Assembly: GCA_963514095.1 (NCBI GenBank)
Contig: OY741271.1
Location: 24,314,119-24,378,118 of the forward strand
Reading direction: 5' to 3'
From: Eutrigla gurnardus
Lineage: Eukaryota > Chordata > Actinopteri > Perciformes > Triglidae
DNA: 64,000 bases
This document shows, in pieces, positions 22,832-46,664 of this stretch (its first letter is position 1; each line of letters starts with the position of its first letter). Below the pieces are notes generated by a model that had not been told where the DNA came from, ran no database searches, and saw only the letters and a list, made by a program, of their open reading frames with translations. A program made the position numbers and the translations under genes.

Positions 22832-23535
22832 TTATTATCAGTCAGTTCGCCTGAACAAAACTAAAAGCTCCATTTGAAACACTTTATTCTAACCGGCATT
22901 TATCAGCAGAATGAATAAATAAAATAAAAAATATATCAGATATGATGACGTCAGTGTTGAATGATGTTCACTCTTTATGAATCAGTGAAAGCCAATCAGC
23001 GTCAAGATTCACGTGACGGTTACGTCATCCCCTGCGTTATTTACCGACACCAACGGACACACAGACAGGTTTTAAAGCAGGTCCCTCTGTGTCGTGATTT
23101 AAAGAGAAACGCGAATCTGAAAAAGATGAAAGAGCAAAACAAACCTGCAGCGAGGAGTTCCACCGGTCTGTCTGCCTGTTTGTCTACAGGCCTGTCTACC
23201 GGTCCACCGGTCTGTCGCTGTGCCTGTCTGCGGGCAGAGGTGCAGAGAGACGGAGGATGCGGCTCCAATATTCATCTACAAACTATCATTCATACGAGGC
23301 TCGTTACGTCACGATGCTGCGGTGTCACAGAGTCCGCCGCTCACAGCGCCGCCTGCTGGCTGACGGACAGCTGATCAGTCTCCATACACATACATACACA
23401 ACAACTATTATGGGATGCTTCAGCTTCCTACAGTTATATATACAACATACAAACATACATTCTTCTTCTACTGACAAAATGATGGTAGTCAATAAACAAA
23501 AAAACAACAGCACCAGAACCAGGAGGATCAAATGT
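22443..23535 (-). promoter_or_regulatory. lhfpl upstream region with a full CRE
   Basis: After a (GA)n run at 22450-22464 there is an ATT/ATC-rich tract (22575-22840), then TGACGTCA at 22946-22953. A more CpG-containing stretch (about 22990-23370) is the best candidate for the first exon and promoter. No 5' exon could be fixed. Confidence 0.4.
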
Positions 23536-26500
23536 AGACAGACATGAAACCAGTCTATCATAGGGAGACATGTAGAGACAGACAGGTAACCAGTCTATCA
23601 CAGGGAGACATGTAGAGACAGACAGGTAACCAGTCTATCACAGGGAGACATGTAGAGACAGACAGGTAACCAGTCCATCACATGGCTGACGTGTAGAGAC
23701 AGACAGGTAACCAGTCTATCACAGGGCTGACATGTAGAGACAGACAGGTAACCAGTCTATCACAGGGAGACATGTAGAGACAGACAGGTAACCAGTCTAT
23801 CACAGGGAGACATGTAGAGACAGACAGGTAACCAGTCTATCACAGGGCTGACATGTAGAGACAGACAGGTAACCAGTCTATCACAGGGAGACATGTAGAG
23901 ACAGACAGGTAACCAGTCTATCACAGGGCCGACATGTAGAGACAGACAGGTAACCAGTCTATCAGAGGGCTGACATGTAGAGACAGACAGGTAACCAGTC
24001 TATCACAGGGAGACATGTAGAGACAGACAGGTAACCAGTCTATCACAGGGAGACATGTAGAGACAGACAGGTAACCAGTCTATCACAGGGAGACATGTAG
24101 AGACAGACAGGTAACCAGTCTATCACAGGGCTGACATGTAGAGACAGACAGGTAACCAGTCTATCACAGGGAGACATGTAGAGGCAGACAGCTAACCAGT
24201 CTATCACAGGGCTGACATGTAGAGACAGACAGGTAACCAGTCCATCACATGGCTGACGTGTAGAGACAGACAGGTAACCAGTCTATCACAGGGCTGACAT
24301 GTAGAGACAGACAGGTAACCAGTCTCTCACAGGGAGACATGTAGAGACAGACAGGTAACCAGTCTATCACAGGGAGACATGTAGAGACAGACAGGTAACC
24401 AGTCTATCACAGGGAGACATGTAGAGACAGACAGGTAACCAGTCTATCAGATGGCTGACATGTAGAGACAGACAGGTAACCAGTCTATCACAGGTAGACA
24501 TGTAGTGACAGACAGGTAACCAGTCTATCACAGGGCTGACATGTAGAGACAGACAGGTAGCCAGTCCATCACATGGCTGACATGTAGAGACAGACAGGTA
24601 ACCAGTCTATCACAGGGCCGACATGTAGAGACAGACAGGTAACCAGTCTATCACAGGGAGACATGTAGAGACAGACAGGTAACCAGTCTATCACAGGGCT
24701 GACATGTAGAGACAGACAGGTAACCAGTCTATCAGAGGGCCGACATGTAGAGACAGACAGGTAACCAGTCTATCAGAGGGCCGACATGTAGAGACAGACA
24801 GGTAACCAGTCTATCACAGGGAGACATGTAGAGACAGACAGGTAACCAGTCTATCAGAGGGCCGACATGTAGAGACAGACAGGTGACCAGTCTATCACAG
24901 GGCTGACATGTAGAGACAGACAGGTAACCAGTCTATCACAGGGAGACATGTAGAGACAGACAGGTAACCAGTCTATCACAGGGCCGACATGTAGAGACAG
25001 ACAGGTAACCAGTCTATCACAGGGAGACATGTAGAGACAGACAGGTAACCAGTCTATCACAGGGAGACATGTAGAGACAGACAGGTAACCAGTCTATCAC
25101 AGGGCTAACATGTAGAGACAGACAGGTAATCAGTCTATCACAGGGAGACATGTAGAGACAGACAGGTAACCAGTCTATCAAAGGGAGACATGTAGAGACA
25201 GACAGGTAACCAGTCTATCACAGGGAGACATGTAGAGACAGACAGGTAACCAGTCTATCACAGGGCTGACATGTAGAGACAGACAGGTAACCAGTCTATC
25301 ACAGGGAGACATGTAGAGACAGACAGGTAACCAGTCTATCACAGGGCTGACATGTAGAGACAGACAGGTAACCAGTCTATCACAGGGAGACATGTAGAGA
25401 CAGACAGGTAACCAGTCTATCACAGGGAGACATGTAGAGACAGACAGGTAACCAGTCTATCACAGGGCTGACATGTAGAGACAGACAGGTAACCAGTCTA
25501 TCACGGGGCTGACATGTAGAGACAGACAGGTAACCAGTCTATCACAGGGCTGACATGTAGAGACAGACAGGTAACCAGTCTATCACAGGGCTGACATGTA
25601 GAGACAGACAGGTAACCAGTCTATCACAGGGAGACATGTAGAGACAGACAGGTAACCAGTCTATCACAGGGAGACATGTAGAGACAGACAGGTAACCAGT
25701 CTATCACAGGGCTGACATGTAGAGACAGACAGGTAACCAGTCTATCACAGGGCTGACATGTAGAGACAGACAGGTAACCAGTCTATCACAGGGAGACATG
25801 TAGAGACAGACAGGTAACCAGTCTATCACAGGGCTGACATGTAGAGACAGACAGGTAACCAGTCTATCACAGGGAGACATGTAGAGACAGACAGGTAACC
25901 AGTCTATCACAGGGAGACATGTAGAGACAGACAGGTAACCAGTCTATCACAGGGCTGACATGTAGAGACAGACAGGTAACCAGTCTATCACAGGGAGACA
26001 TGTAGAGACAGACAGGTAACCAGTCTATCACAGGGCTGACATGTAGAGACAGACAGGTAACCAGTCTTTCACAGGGAGACATGTAGAGACAGACAGGTAA
26101 CCAGTCTATCACAGGGAGACATGTAGAGACAGACAGGTAACCAGTCTATCACAGGGCTGACATGTAGAGACAGACAGGTAACCAGTCTATCACGGGGCTG
26201 ACATGTAGAGACAGACAGGTAACCAGTCTATCACAGGGCTGACATGTAGAGACAGACAGGTAACCAGTCTATCACAGGGCTGACATGTAGAGACAGACAG
26301 GTAACCAGTCTATCACAGGGAGACATGTAGAGACAGACAGGTAACCAGTCTATCACAGGGCTGACATGTAGAGACAGACAGGTAACCAGTCTATCACAGG
26401 GCTGACATGTAGAGACAGACAGGTAACAAGTCTATCACAGGGAGACATGTAGAGACAGACAGGTAACCAGTCTATCACAGGGCTGACATGTAGAGACAGA

Positions 26501-27271
26501 CAGGTAACCAGTCTATCACAGGGAGACATGTAGAGACAGACAGGTAACCAGTCTATCACAGGGAGACATGTAGAGACAGACAGGTAACCAGTCTATCACA
26601 GGGCTGACATGTAGAGACAGACAGGTAACCAGTCTATCACAGGGAGACATGTAGAGACAGACAGGTAACCAGTCTATCACAGGGAGACATGTAGAGACAG
26701 ACAGGTAACCAGTCTATCACAGGGCTGACATGTAGAGACAGACAGGTAACCAGTCTATCACGGGGCTGACATGTAGAGACAGACAGGTAACCAGTCTATC
26801 ACAGGGCTGACATGTAGAGACAGACAGGTAACCAGTCTATCACAGGGCTGACATGTAGAGACAGACAGGTAACCAGTCTATCACAGGGAGACATGTAGAG
26901 ACAGACAGGTAACCAGTCTATCACAGGGAGACATGTAGAGACAGACAGGTAACCAGTCTATCACATGGCTGACATGTAGAGACAGACAGGTAACCAGTCT
27001 ATCACAGGGCTGACATGTAGAGACAGACAGGTAACCAGTCTATCACAGGGAGACATGTAGAGACAGACAGGTAACCAGTCTATCACAGGGCTGACATGTA
27101 GAGACAGACAGGTAACCAGTCTATCACAGGGAGACATGTAGAGACAGACAGGTAACCAGTCTATCACAGGGAGACATGTAGAGACAGACAGGTAACCAGT
27201 CTATCACAGGGAGACATGTAGAGACAGACAGGTAACCAGTCTATCACAGGGAGACATGTAGAGACAGACAA
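23536..27271. repeat. 3.7-kb array of 40/41-bp units
   Basis: About 92 units of the form GTAGAGACAGACAGGTAACC + AGTCTATCACAGGG + AGACAT (40 bp) or CTGACAT (41 bp), with rare CCGACAT and ATGGCTGACGT variants. A multi-unit pattern (including the CACGGGG variant near 25504, 26193 and 26761) recurs about every 570-690 bp between 25.4 and 27.0 kb, showing higher-order duplication. The last unit passes directly into the SINE-like element at 27272. Confidence 0.98.
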
Positions 27272-27480
27272 CCATTCACACCTACGGGCAATTTAGAGTC
27301 ATCAATGAACCTATCCCCATCCTGCATATCTTTGGACGAGAACCCGGAGAGAACCCACGCTTACACGGGGAGAACATGCAAACTCCAGACAGAGGGATCC
27401 AAAACCTGACCCGGGATTGGAACCCGGGACCCTCTCGCTGTGAGGGGACAGTGCTACCCACTACACCACCGTGCAGCCCC
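27272..27480 (-). mobile_element. tRNA-headed SINE-like element
   Basis: Read on the minus strand it starts GGGGCTGCACGGTGGTGTAG. An A-box-like TAGTGGGTAGCACTG and a B-box-like GGTTCCAATCC follow, then the widespread fish repeat body (GTTCTCCCCGTGTAAGC, then CAAAGATATGCAGGATGG). It ends at the array with GGTTGTCTGTC. The pol III-type boxes suggest a tRNA-derived SINE; no intact cloverleaf was folded. It lies downstream of hdac6, near a possible hdac6 poly(A) signal (AATAAA on the minus strand, 27515-27520). Confidence 0.65.
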
Positions 27481-28193
27481 AGAAACGCTCATCAGTTTAT
27501 AGCTGTCAAAGTTTTTTATTGTTCAACAGACTTATCATTAATAAAATCAGAGACATTTTTATGAATAATAACCTTGTATCTCCGACACTTCCGTCTGGAA
27601 ATCAAACGCACATCAAACACCAACCTTCACTCACTGACAGGAAATACATATCGACATGTCTTTTCAAAATAAAATAAAACTGAAAAACATTCAGCTGAAC
27701 GTTGAAGCTTGTTGTAAAACAAATAAAATCAGTTCAAGAATGACTTTTAAATAAAATAAAGATAATAATATTATAACGTTCAGCTGACCTTGTTATTAAA
27801 GCAACAAGGACAACAAACAGAAATTATATATAGAAAATTAAACGTTTTAAATTCAACTGTAAATGCTGGAGCTGCTGTTTGTGGGCGTGGCCTCTGCAGG
27901 AATGAGTTAAAAACCATGAGTCAGCATTCTTCCACTTCCTGTTCATGAGAATCACGTGGCCGCGGTGTCGTAGCTTCTCGTTAGCACCTGGTTGTTCATC
28001 AGTGAGGAGCATCTCATGGAAGCATCCTATTGGCTGTTTGTGGAAGGAACTCTTTCTGTTAATCAATAATATTGATTTGATGAGACCTGATCAACATGTT
28101 TGGCAGAGATCTGCAGTTAAAAAGTAAAAACTTTGCTTCTTCATTTCCTCCTCTTCCTCTCCTCCTCCTCTTCCTCTCCTCCTTCTCCTCCCC

Positions 28194-39781
<11,588 letters not shown>

Positions 39782-40330
39782 CTCTGATCCACCTGAAAAA
39801 AAAACAACAAGAAGCTGCTCAGCTCTCTAACACACGATCATAATCAATCTGCTGATCAGTAACTGATCAATCATCCCCGCGGACTCAAACAGATCCAGCT
39901 CATTGACACAGATGAGGACGGGAGACACAACACGATGTTCTCACGTCTCTCTCCGTCACCAGACTCCTGCTAGAAAACCAGCGGTTTAAGAGTCTGATCT
40001 GGGTTTGATCTGCTGAACCTCACTTAAGTCCAGGACCAAGACCAGAAACAGGACCCGTGTTAGTGCTAGTATTACGGTGTTAGTGTACCAGGTCTCAGAC
40101 AGACAGACATGCAGGCAGACAGACAGACAGACAGACAGACAGCGACCATTCGCTAATGTAATGTTACAGACTAGTTGAAAGCTCACTGACGGATACAACC
40201 GTCCGCTTTCAGTGTCGGAACGACGACAGACAGGTAGAAACCACTACCGGGTCTCAGGCAGACAGACGGACGAACAGACAGACAGACAGACATAACAACA
40301 ACAATAAAGCATGAAATCACCCAGACTCAC

Positions 40331-40410
40331 TTCTTCTGTTTCTCTTCTTTCTGTTTCTCTCGGAGCGCCAACTGAGCTGTCGCGGGAGTGTGACGTCACT
40401 ACGAAACGCT
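40331..40410 (-). promoter_or_regulatory. hdac6 non-coding exon 1 and core promoter with CRE
   Basis: A minus-strand donor (AAGAA|GTGAGT) at 40330/40331 ends a probable 5' UTR exon that splices to the acceptor at 39793, 11 bases before the hdac6 ATG. A full TGACGTCA lies at 40391-40398, next to CCCGCGAC. The transcription start is probably between about 40370 and 40400 (inferred). Confidence 0.6.
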
Positions 40411-40505
40411 TCGACGTTTTGACGAGGGCTCTATAAATAACCTTATTTAGCCTCTTTATTGTTATTATCAACCTCCCCAGATATGCTCGTTCACAGGTTA
40501 AACCT
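40400..40505 (+). mobile_element. Dispersed repeat family R, fragment D next to hdac6 promoter
   Basis: GTTTTGACGAGGGCTCTATA and AATAACCTTATTTAGCC match the left part of copy A at 18262-18370. It abuts the hdac6 CRE. Confidence 0.6.
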
Positions 40506-40535
40506 TTACTGAAGACCAGGAGAGATGGAGATTAG

Positions 40536-40862
40536 AACAGACTCAGAGATGGAGAACCATGGAGAACCGACTCAGAGATGGAGAACCATGGAGAACCGGC
40601 TCAGAGATGGAGAACCGGTTTAGAGATGGAGAACAGGCTCAGAGATGGAGAACCGACTCAGAGATGGAGAACCATGGAGAACCGGCTCAGAGATGGAGAA
40701 CCGGTTTAGAGATGGAGAACAGGCTCAGAGATGGAGAACCATGGAGAACCATGGAGAACCGGCTCAGAGATGGAGAACCGGCTCAGAGATGAAGAACCAT
40801 GATGGAGAACCAGCTTAGAGATGCAGAACCATGGAGAACCGGCTCAGAAATGGAGAACCCTC
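40536..40862. repeat. CTCAGAGATGGAGAACC-type minisatellite
   Basis: Units of 17 and 13 bp (GAGATGGAGAACCGGCT, CATGGAGAACCGG) in irregular order, upstream of hdac6. Confidence 0.92.
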
Positions 40863-41640
40863 TCAGGGTGGAACCGGCTGAGATGGGGATTTATGAGACA
40901 AATCTTCACTTATTTTCCCAAAGTATTTACAAGTGATATATTCATCTATGAATCAGGTCAGATTGTGTGTTTTTGGTGATATTTTAATTTATTTGTAAAA
41001 CAACTTTGGACAAATATGTTAACTTTTTAATAATTGTTTATACTTTTTGGGAAATTCCATATACATAAAAGCGTGATGAACCTAGAAGAAAAGAATAATC
41101 ATGAGAACTAATAAAACATCATCATCATCAGTTTAATGAAACGTCATTTGAATACAACAACATGAACAATTAATACACAATATAAAATAATGAGCACCGG
41201 GATATAAAATTACATAAAAGAAGAACATTATTAAAGTTTAGTCCTTCACAAGTGTTCAATATTCAATAAACACATAACCATATGAATAAACAGAAGAAAT
41301 GTTATCTTCAACATTATTATGTCCTTTCACAATAAAATACTATATTTCAGGTCATTAAACCAAAATGATGAAACATTAGTGTCATGTATAAAAAAATGTT
41401 TTTATGTTATTCTTTAATCACTGTGATTAATGTGTAAACGACCTGCAATACGCTTTTATTCTGAAAAGAAACATGATCCAACACATATTCTGCCTGTTTG
41501 TATTAAGAATGTCTTATTGTGTTGTAGGGTGTTTCACCAACAGGGACGTGTCCCCCTGTTGGACTTCTGGGTAGTGTAGTTCTTCAGGCATGAGACGTAT
41601 AAAACAGGAGCTCAAGCTCATCAATACTGTTAATGATCAT
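40863..41640. other. AT-rich intergenic stretch without recognised gene
   Basis: Unique-looking AT-rich DNA between the hdac6 promoter and the 3' side of cxxc1. Nothing coding was seen. It may include the end of the cxxc1 3' UTR. Confidence 0.4.
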
Positions 41641-42021
41641 GAGTAGCGAAGTCCCGCCCCTTCCGCTAGACTCCCATGGGACCTCTGAGATCCTAAAAAT
41701 GTGTGGGTCTCAATGTAGCTAAAATAATTATTTGCTGGTCCCAGTCGTTATATGCCCCGAATTAGTAATATGTTGTTTGTGGATTTAAATTAAACATTTT
41801 CAGGTCAAGAGTTTGACCGTTTATTGTGCAATTCTTTGCGATAAATCGTATTTTTTTTACATGAAAAATTATCTTTAAAAACCACAAACAACATATGTGA
41901 AATTCATGGCACAATTCAAACGGGACCAGAAAATAATTTCGATCTCGCCAGGAATACATGCATCAGAAAGTCATTTTGAGGTCCCATGTACCGGAAATAG
42001 AAAGGCGGGACTTCGCCACTC
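41641..42021. mobile_element. MITE-like element with long imperfect inverted repeats
   Basis: Left end GAGTAGCGAAGTCCCGCC; right end GGCGGGACTTCGCCACTC. Further inside, GGGACCTC pairs with GAGGTCCC and TTATTTGCTGGTCCC pairs with GGGACCAGAAAATAA, so both halves fold on each other. No transposase. Confidence 0.75.
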
Positions 42022-42059
42022 TATTAATGTAAACATGACATCATCTGTGTCTCCTCATG

Positions 42060-42455
42060 TCAATGAACCATTGCATGTCTGTCCCTCTACCTGTCTGTCT
42101 CTCTACCTGTCTGTCCCCCTACCTGTCTGTCCCTCTACCATCCGTCCCTCCACCCGTCTCTCCCTCTACTGTCCATCCCTCCACCCGTCTGTCCCTCTAC
42201 TGTCCGCCCCTCCCCCCGTCCGTCCGTCCACTCGTCTCTCCCTCTACTGTCCATCCCTCCACCCGTCTGTCCCTCTACTGTCCGCCCCTCCCCCCGTCCG
42301 TCCGTCCACTCGTCTGTCCCTCTACTGTCTGTCCCTCCACCCGTCTGTCCCTCTATCGTCTGTCCCTCCACCCATCTGTCCCTATACTGTCCGTCCCTTC
42401 ACCCGTCTGTCCCTCTACTGTCCATCCCTCCCCCTGTCCGTCCGTCTGTCCCTTC
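42060..42455. repeat. CCGTCTGTCCCTCTACTGTC-type array (cxxc1 3' UTR side)
   Basis: Pyrimidine-rich degenerate units of about 17-20 bp immediately downstream of the cxxc1 stop codon. All frames are open on the plus strand for over 140 codons, giving Pro/Ser-rich artefacts. Confidence 0.9.
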
Positions 42456-42462
42456 CCACCGT

Positions 42463-43848
42463 CTACCGGTCCTTGGCGGAGCGCAGGTCTGTGGTGACCG
42501 GGTCGTGCTGGATGGTCTGGTGCAGCATCAGAGCCAGTAGACCGGCTCGGTTGGTCATGGCCGTCCTCAGATTCCTCTCCTGTTCAAACAGCTCGTCCAG
42601 CTTGTACCACTGAGGGGCAGACAGGTAGATGGGACAGACAGGTAGAGGGATAGACAGAGACACTGTGAGCTGATGTTGACGGACGGCGTGGTTAATAAGG
42701 GTGGTTAAAGGCATTTACCACGCGGACTCTCTCCAGGTCCACCTCGGCGCGGCGGAGCTTCTCCCAGCAGTAATGTTTGTTACACTTCCGCTTCGACACT
42801 CGGCAGAAATCTCCGGTCGGCTCGAAGACGTCCCGCACCAGGGGACAACCACACACCTCGTCTGCTGGGACCTGGCAGGGAGACAGGCAGACAGACAGGG
42901 AGACAGAGAGACAGGGAGACAGGCAGACAGGGAGAGGGAGACGGACAGGGAAAGAGAGATCAGTTTAATCAGAGTCCCTCTCCCTGTCACCTGTCTCACT
43001 GATGGAAACCTGTCTCACTGACAGACACCTGTCCTTAGCTGTGAAGACCTCAGTCCTGGTGGGGGTCTCAGTCTCGTACCTTGGGGTCTCTGGAGTGTTC
43101 CGGACACAGAACCTGGAGCCTCTTACAGTACGTCTTGCTCTGAGGGTTATACACATCACAGAACAACCGGGTCGCCCTGGAACACAGACAGACACATGAG
43201 AGACAGACTGATGGACAGACAGACGGACAGGCAGGCAGACAGACAGGTGTTCTTACCCTTCTATTCGTGTTGGGTACATGGAACCAAACGATGTCTGACT
43301 CTCATACTGTTGAACCCAGAGAGACAGACAGACAGACAGATGGACAAAGAGAGAGAGAGAGGTTAGTTTTAACTGAATGAAATGAAACTTCAGTCTTTGT
43401 GAGACGTGGATAGACATGCTGGAGGACACACTGACCTTAGCGTAGCATCTCTCCATGTGTCTCAGCGCCACCTTGGGGTTGACAGGATGACTGCAGGAAA
43501 CACAGAAGACCTGCAGGTCTGTGTCATCACCGTCACCTTCAGTCACCTGGAGAGACAGACAGACAGACAGGACACATCAGAGGACACAGATCCATCAAAC
43601 AGAAACCTGTCTATCTGTCCCTCTTCCTGTCTCACCTCCTCGTGCTGTTGGACCTGCTGCTGTTTGGCGTTGGCGATGATGCCTTCGAGCTCGTGGAAAC
43701 GTTTCTCCATTAGCGTGAGGCGGAGCCTCGCCGCCTGCTGCTCCTTCCTGATTCGCTCCAGCTGTCTCCGCCCCATCTCCTCAGCAACGCACGGACTCTG
43801 CTGCCACTGCTGGATCCTCTGAGGGAGGATCTCATAGATACGACTGAA

Positions 43849-43881
<33 letters not shown>

Positions 43882-46608
43882 TGGTTTGCAAGACAGCTTC
43901 ACTTTCATTGATTGTCTTTTTACTCAAACTGGATTTATGTGGATGTCGTAGACTTGTTAGTGTGGATGATGTAGACTTGTTAGTGTGGATGTCATAGACT
44001 TGTTAGTGTGGATGATGTAGACTTGTTAGTGTGGATGTCATAGACTTGTTAGTGTGGATGATGTAGACTTGTTAGTGTGGATGTCGTAGACCTGTTAGTG
44101 TGGATGATGTAGACTTGTTAGTGTGGATGATGTAGACTTGTTAGTGTGGATGATGTAGACTTGTTAGTGTGGATGATGTAGACTTGGTTGACTTGTTGTT
44201 TGGGTTTGTCTTCACCTTCACATTTAAACATGTGACTCACTTGGCGGCGAGTTTCATGCCACAGTCCTCAGAGCAGTATTTGGAGTTGGTCCTTGCTGGT
44301 TGGACACATCCTGGTCCCAGACACTGCCGCAGACCCCCGCCCACCTCCTTAGCCCCGCCCTCTCCTCCTCGCTCACTGTGTCGTACACGCTCCCTGTGAC
44401 GCTGCTTCACTTTGTGGCGGCGAGGCTTCACTTCCTCTTTTGGAGCAGAGACAGGTGTCTTCTACAGCAGGACAGGTGTGTCAGTGACATCATCAGTGAC
44501 ATCATCAGAAGGCTAGTTCAAAGCGTCCTCACCTTCTTCTCCGTCTTCTTCTCTTGTCTCTTGACGTGTTTCACCTTCACCGCCTTCTTCCTCAGACTGT
44601 CCGACTGAGCGTCCTCTTCCTCGCTGTGCCACACCTGCAACAGGAAGTTGCATCACACAATAGGAAGTGCCAGTTCTAGCAGCTGATTGTTCAGAAACAC
44701 TCACACGGACCAGGTCTCTGTATCCAGCAGCTTTGTACTGCTCATACAGCTCCAGCTCACTCTCGCTGAAGACCTCCTCTTCATCATCCTCCTCCTCCTC
44801 CTCTGTCTGATGCCCCGCCCCCTTCCTCGACAGGACCCGCCCCCTGTCACCACTCCAACTGATCTCCTCGTCTTTGACACGAAGCATCTTCTGCTCAAAG
44901 ATCAATAAATCAATACCAACAACAGTGTGATCAGCTGTGGAGAGAAGCCACGTTATTATGTACACCTGAGTGGTCTAACACAGTCCAGCACACAGAACCA
45001 CATTTTATCAGGAGTGTGACACTACGGTTCTGTATGAACCTGGATCGGCGATGGACTCACCCGGGCTCGGACCTCACACTGACGCAGACGGCACTTCTGT
45101 CGGATTTTGTTTGGACCTCCGAACTTCTTCATGTCTTTACAGAAGTCACACTGAGCGCAGTCCTCGGTCCGCAGACAGGCGTCGCACTCGCCGCACATCC
45201 GGGCCGAACGCTTGATCTGGAAGAGGACGGTTCACAAGATACACATCAGACCTCCTCCTATCCAGGGCCAGCTCGGCGGCCCATCAGGCCAAACAGGGTA
45301 TCCCAGACATCCGCAGCAAATTTCTCCAGCTTCTCCAGGGGGAACCCCAAGGCATTACCAGGCCAGATCAGATATCTAGTTTCTCTATCTCTATTGTGAG
45401 TCTACCTTGAGGTAGGTACCAGTTGGACGTAACCTGAAACCTCTAAAGGGAGTTGTCCAGGAGGATCCTGATCAGAGGTCGAACCACCTCCACTGGTGCC
45501 TTTGGCGTGAAGGACTAGTAGCTCTACTCCGATCTCTCAGTCCAGGTCTAGTCCTCCTCCTGTCAGTCTAGTGGCCAGGTTACCTGTGAGCCACGCCTCC
45601 TGTCACTCCTGGTCTGGGGGGTGGAGCTCCCATCTCCGTCAGGTTTGTCCTCCCTCTCCGGCTCTGACTCGTTCTCCTCCTTGGGTTTCTTCAGACGGTA
45701 TTTAATCTCCAGAGACGAGTCTTTGTCTGCAGAGAGCACAACACACAACTAATACACAGCTAGCAGTTAACACACAGCTAACAGCTAACACACAGCTAGC
45801 AGCTAACACACAGCTAACACACAGCTAAGAGCTTACACACACCTAACACACAGTTAACAGCTAACACACAGCTAACAGCTAAAACACGGCTAACACACAG
45901 CTAGAAAACAGCTAATGGCTAACACACAGCTAGCAGCTAACAAACAGCTAACACACAGCTAGCAGCTAACACACAGCTAACACAGCTAAGAGCTTACACA
46001 CAACTAACACATAGCTAACAGCTAAAACACGGCTAACACACAGCTAGAAAACAGCTAATGGCTAACACACAGCTAGCAAACAGCTAACAACTAAAACACA
46101 GCTAACGGCTAACACAGCTCAAATATAAATAACAGATGGCTAATAGCAGTAGCATTGGTGCAACATGCTATCATTTATCATTCTTCTATTTTTTTTCACA
46201 TTATACTATTTTATATTAAACTATATTATATTATACTGTATTATATTATATTATACTATACTATATTATATTAAATTGTATTATATTATACTATATTATA
46301 CTGTATTATATTATATTATATTATACTATATTATACATTGTTGCCCATCAAGTTGGAATATTCAGTTTTCAGACCCAACCTGTTTATTCCTCTTGAAATG
46401 CAGTAATCACTTTGACCTGATGTGTCACAGTTACTCCAGTGGAATTCATTCATGCAGAACATTTGTTTGTTGTTAGAAAGACATTCGTAACGCTGTCATA
46501 CTGACCTCTGCAGGACGGACAGTACCACACTCTGATCGCTGTCGCTGCTCTCTCTGACACGCCAACACACTTTCCATGAAACCACTCAGTACAACTGTCA
46601 CAGCCTCT

Positions 46609-46664
<56 letters not shown>

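Noticed and set aside
27272..27480. Functional tRNA gene suggested by A- and B-box-like motifs
   Set aside because: The boxes belong to a repeat-family head, no cloverleaf or terminator was recognised, and the body matches a dispersed fish repeat.
42057..42613. Pro/Ser/Cys-rich plus-strand proteins of 146-238 codons
   Set aside because: Pyrimidine-rich tandem repeat downstream of cxxc1, open in several frames, partly antisense to the last cxxc1 exon.
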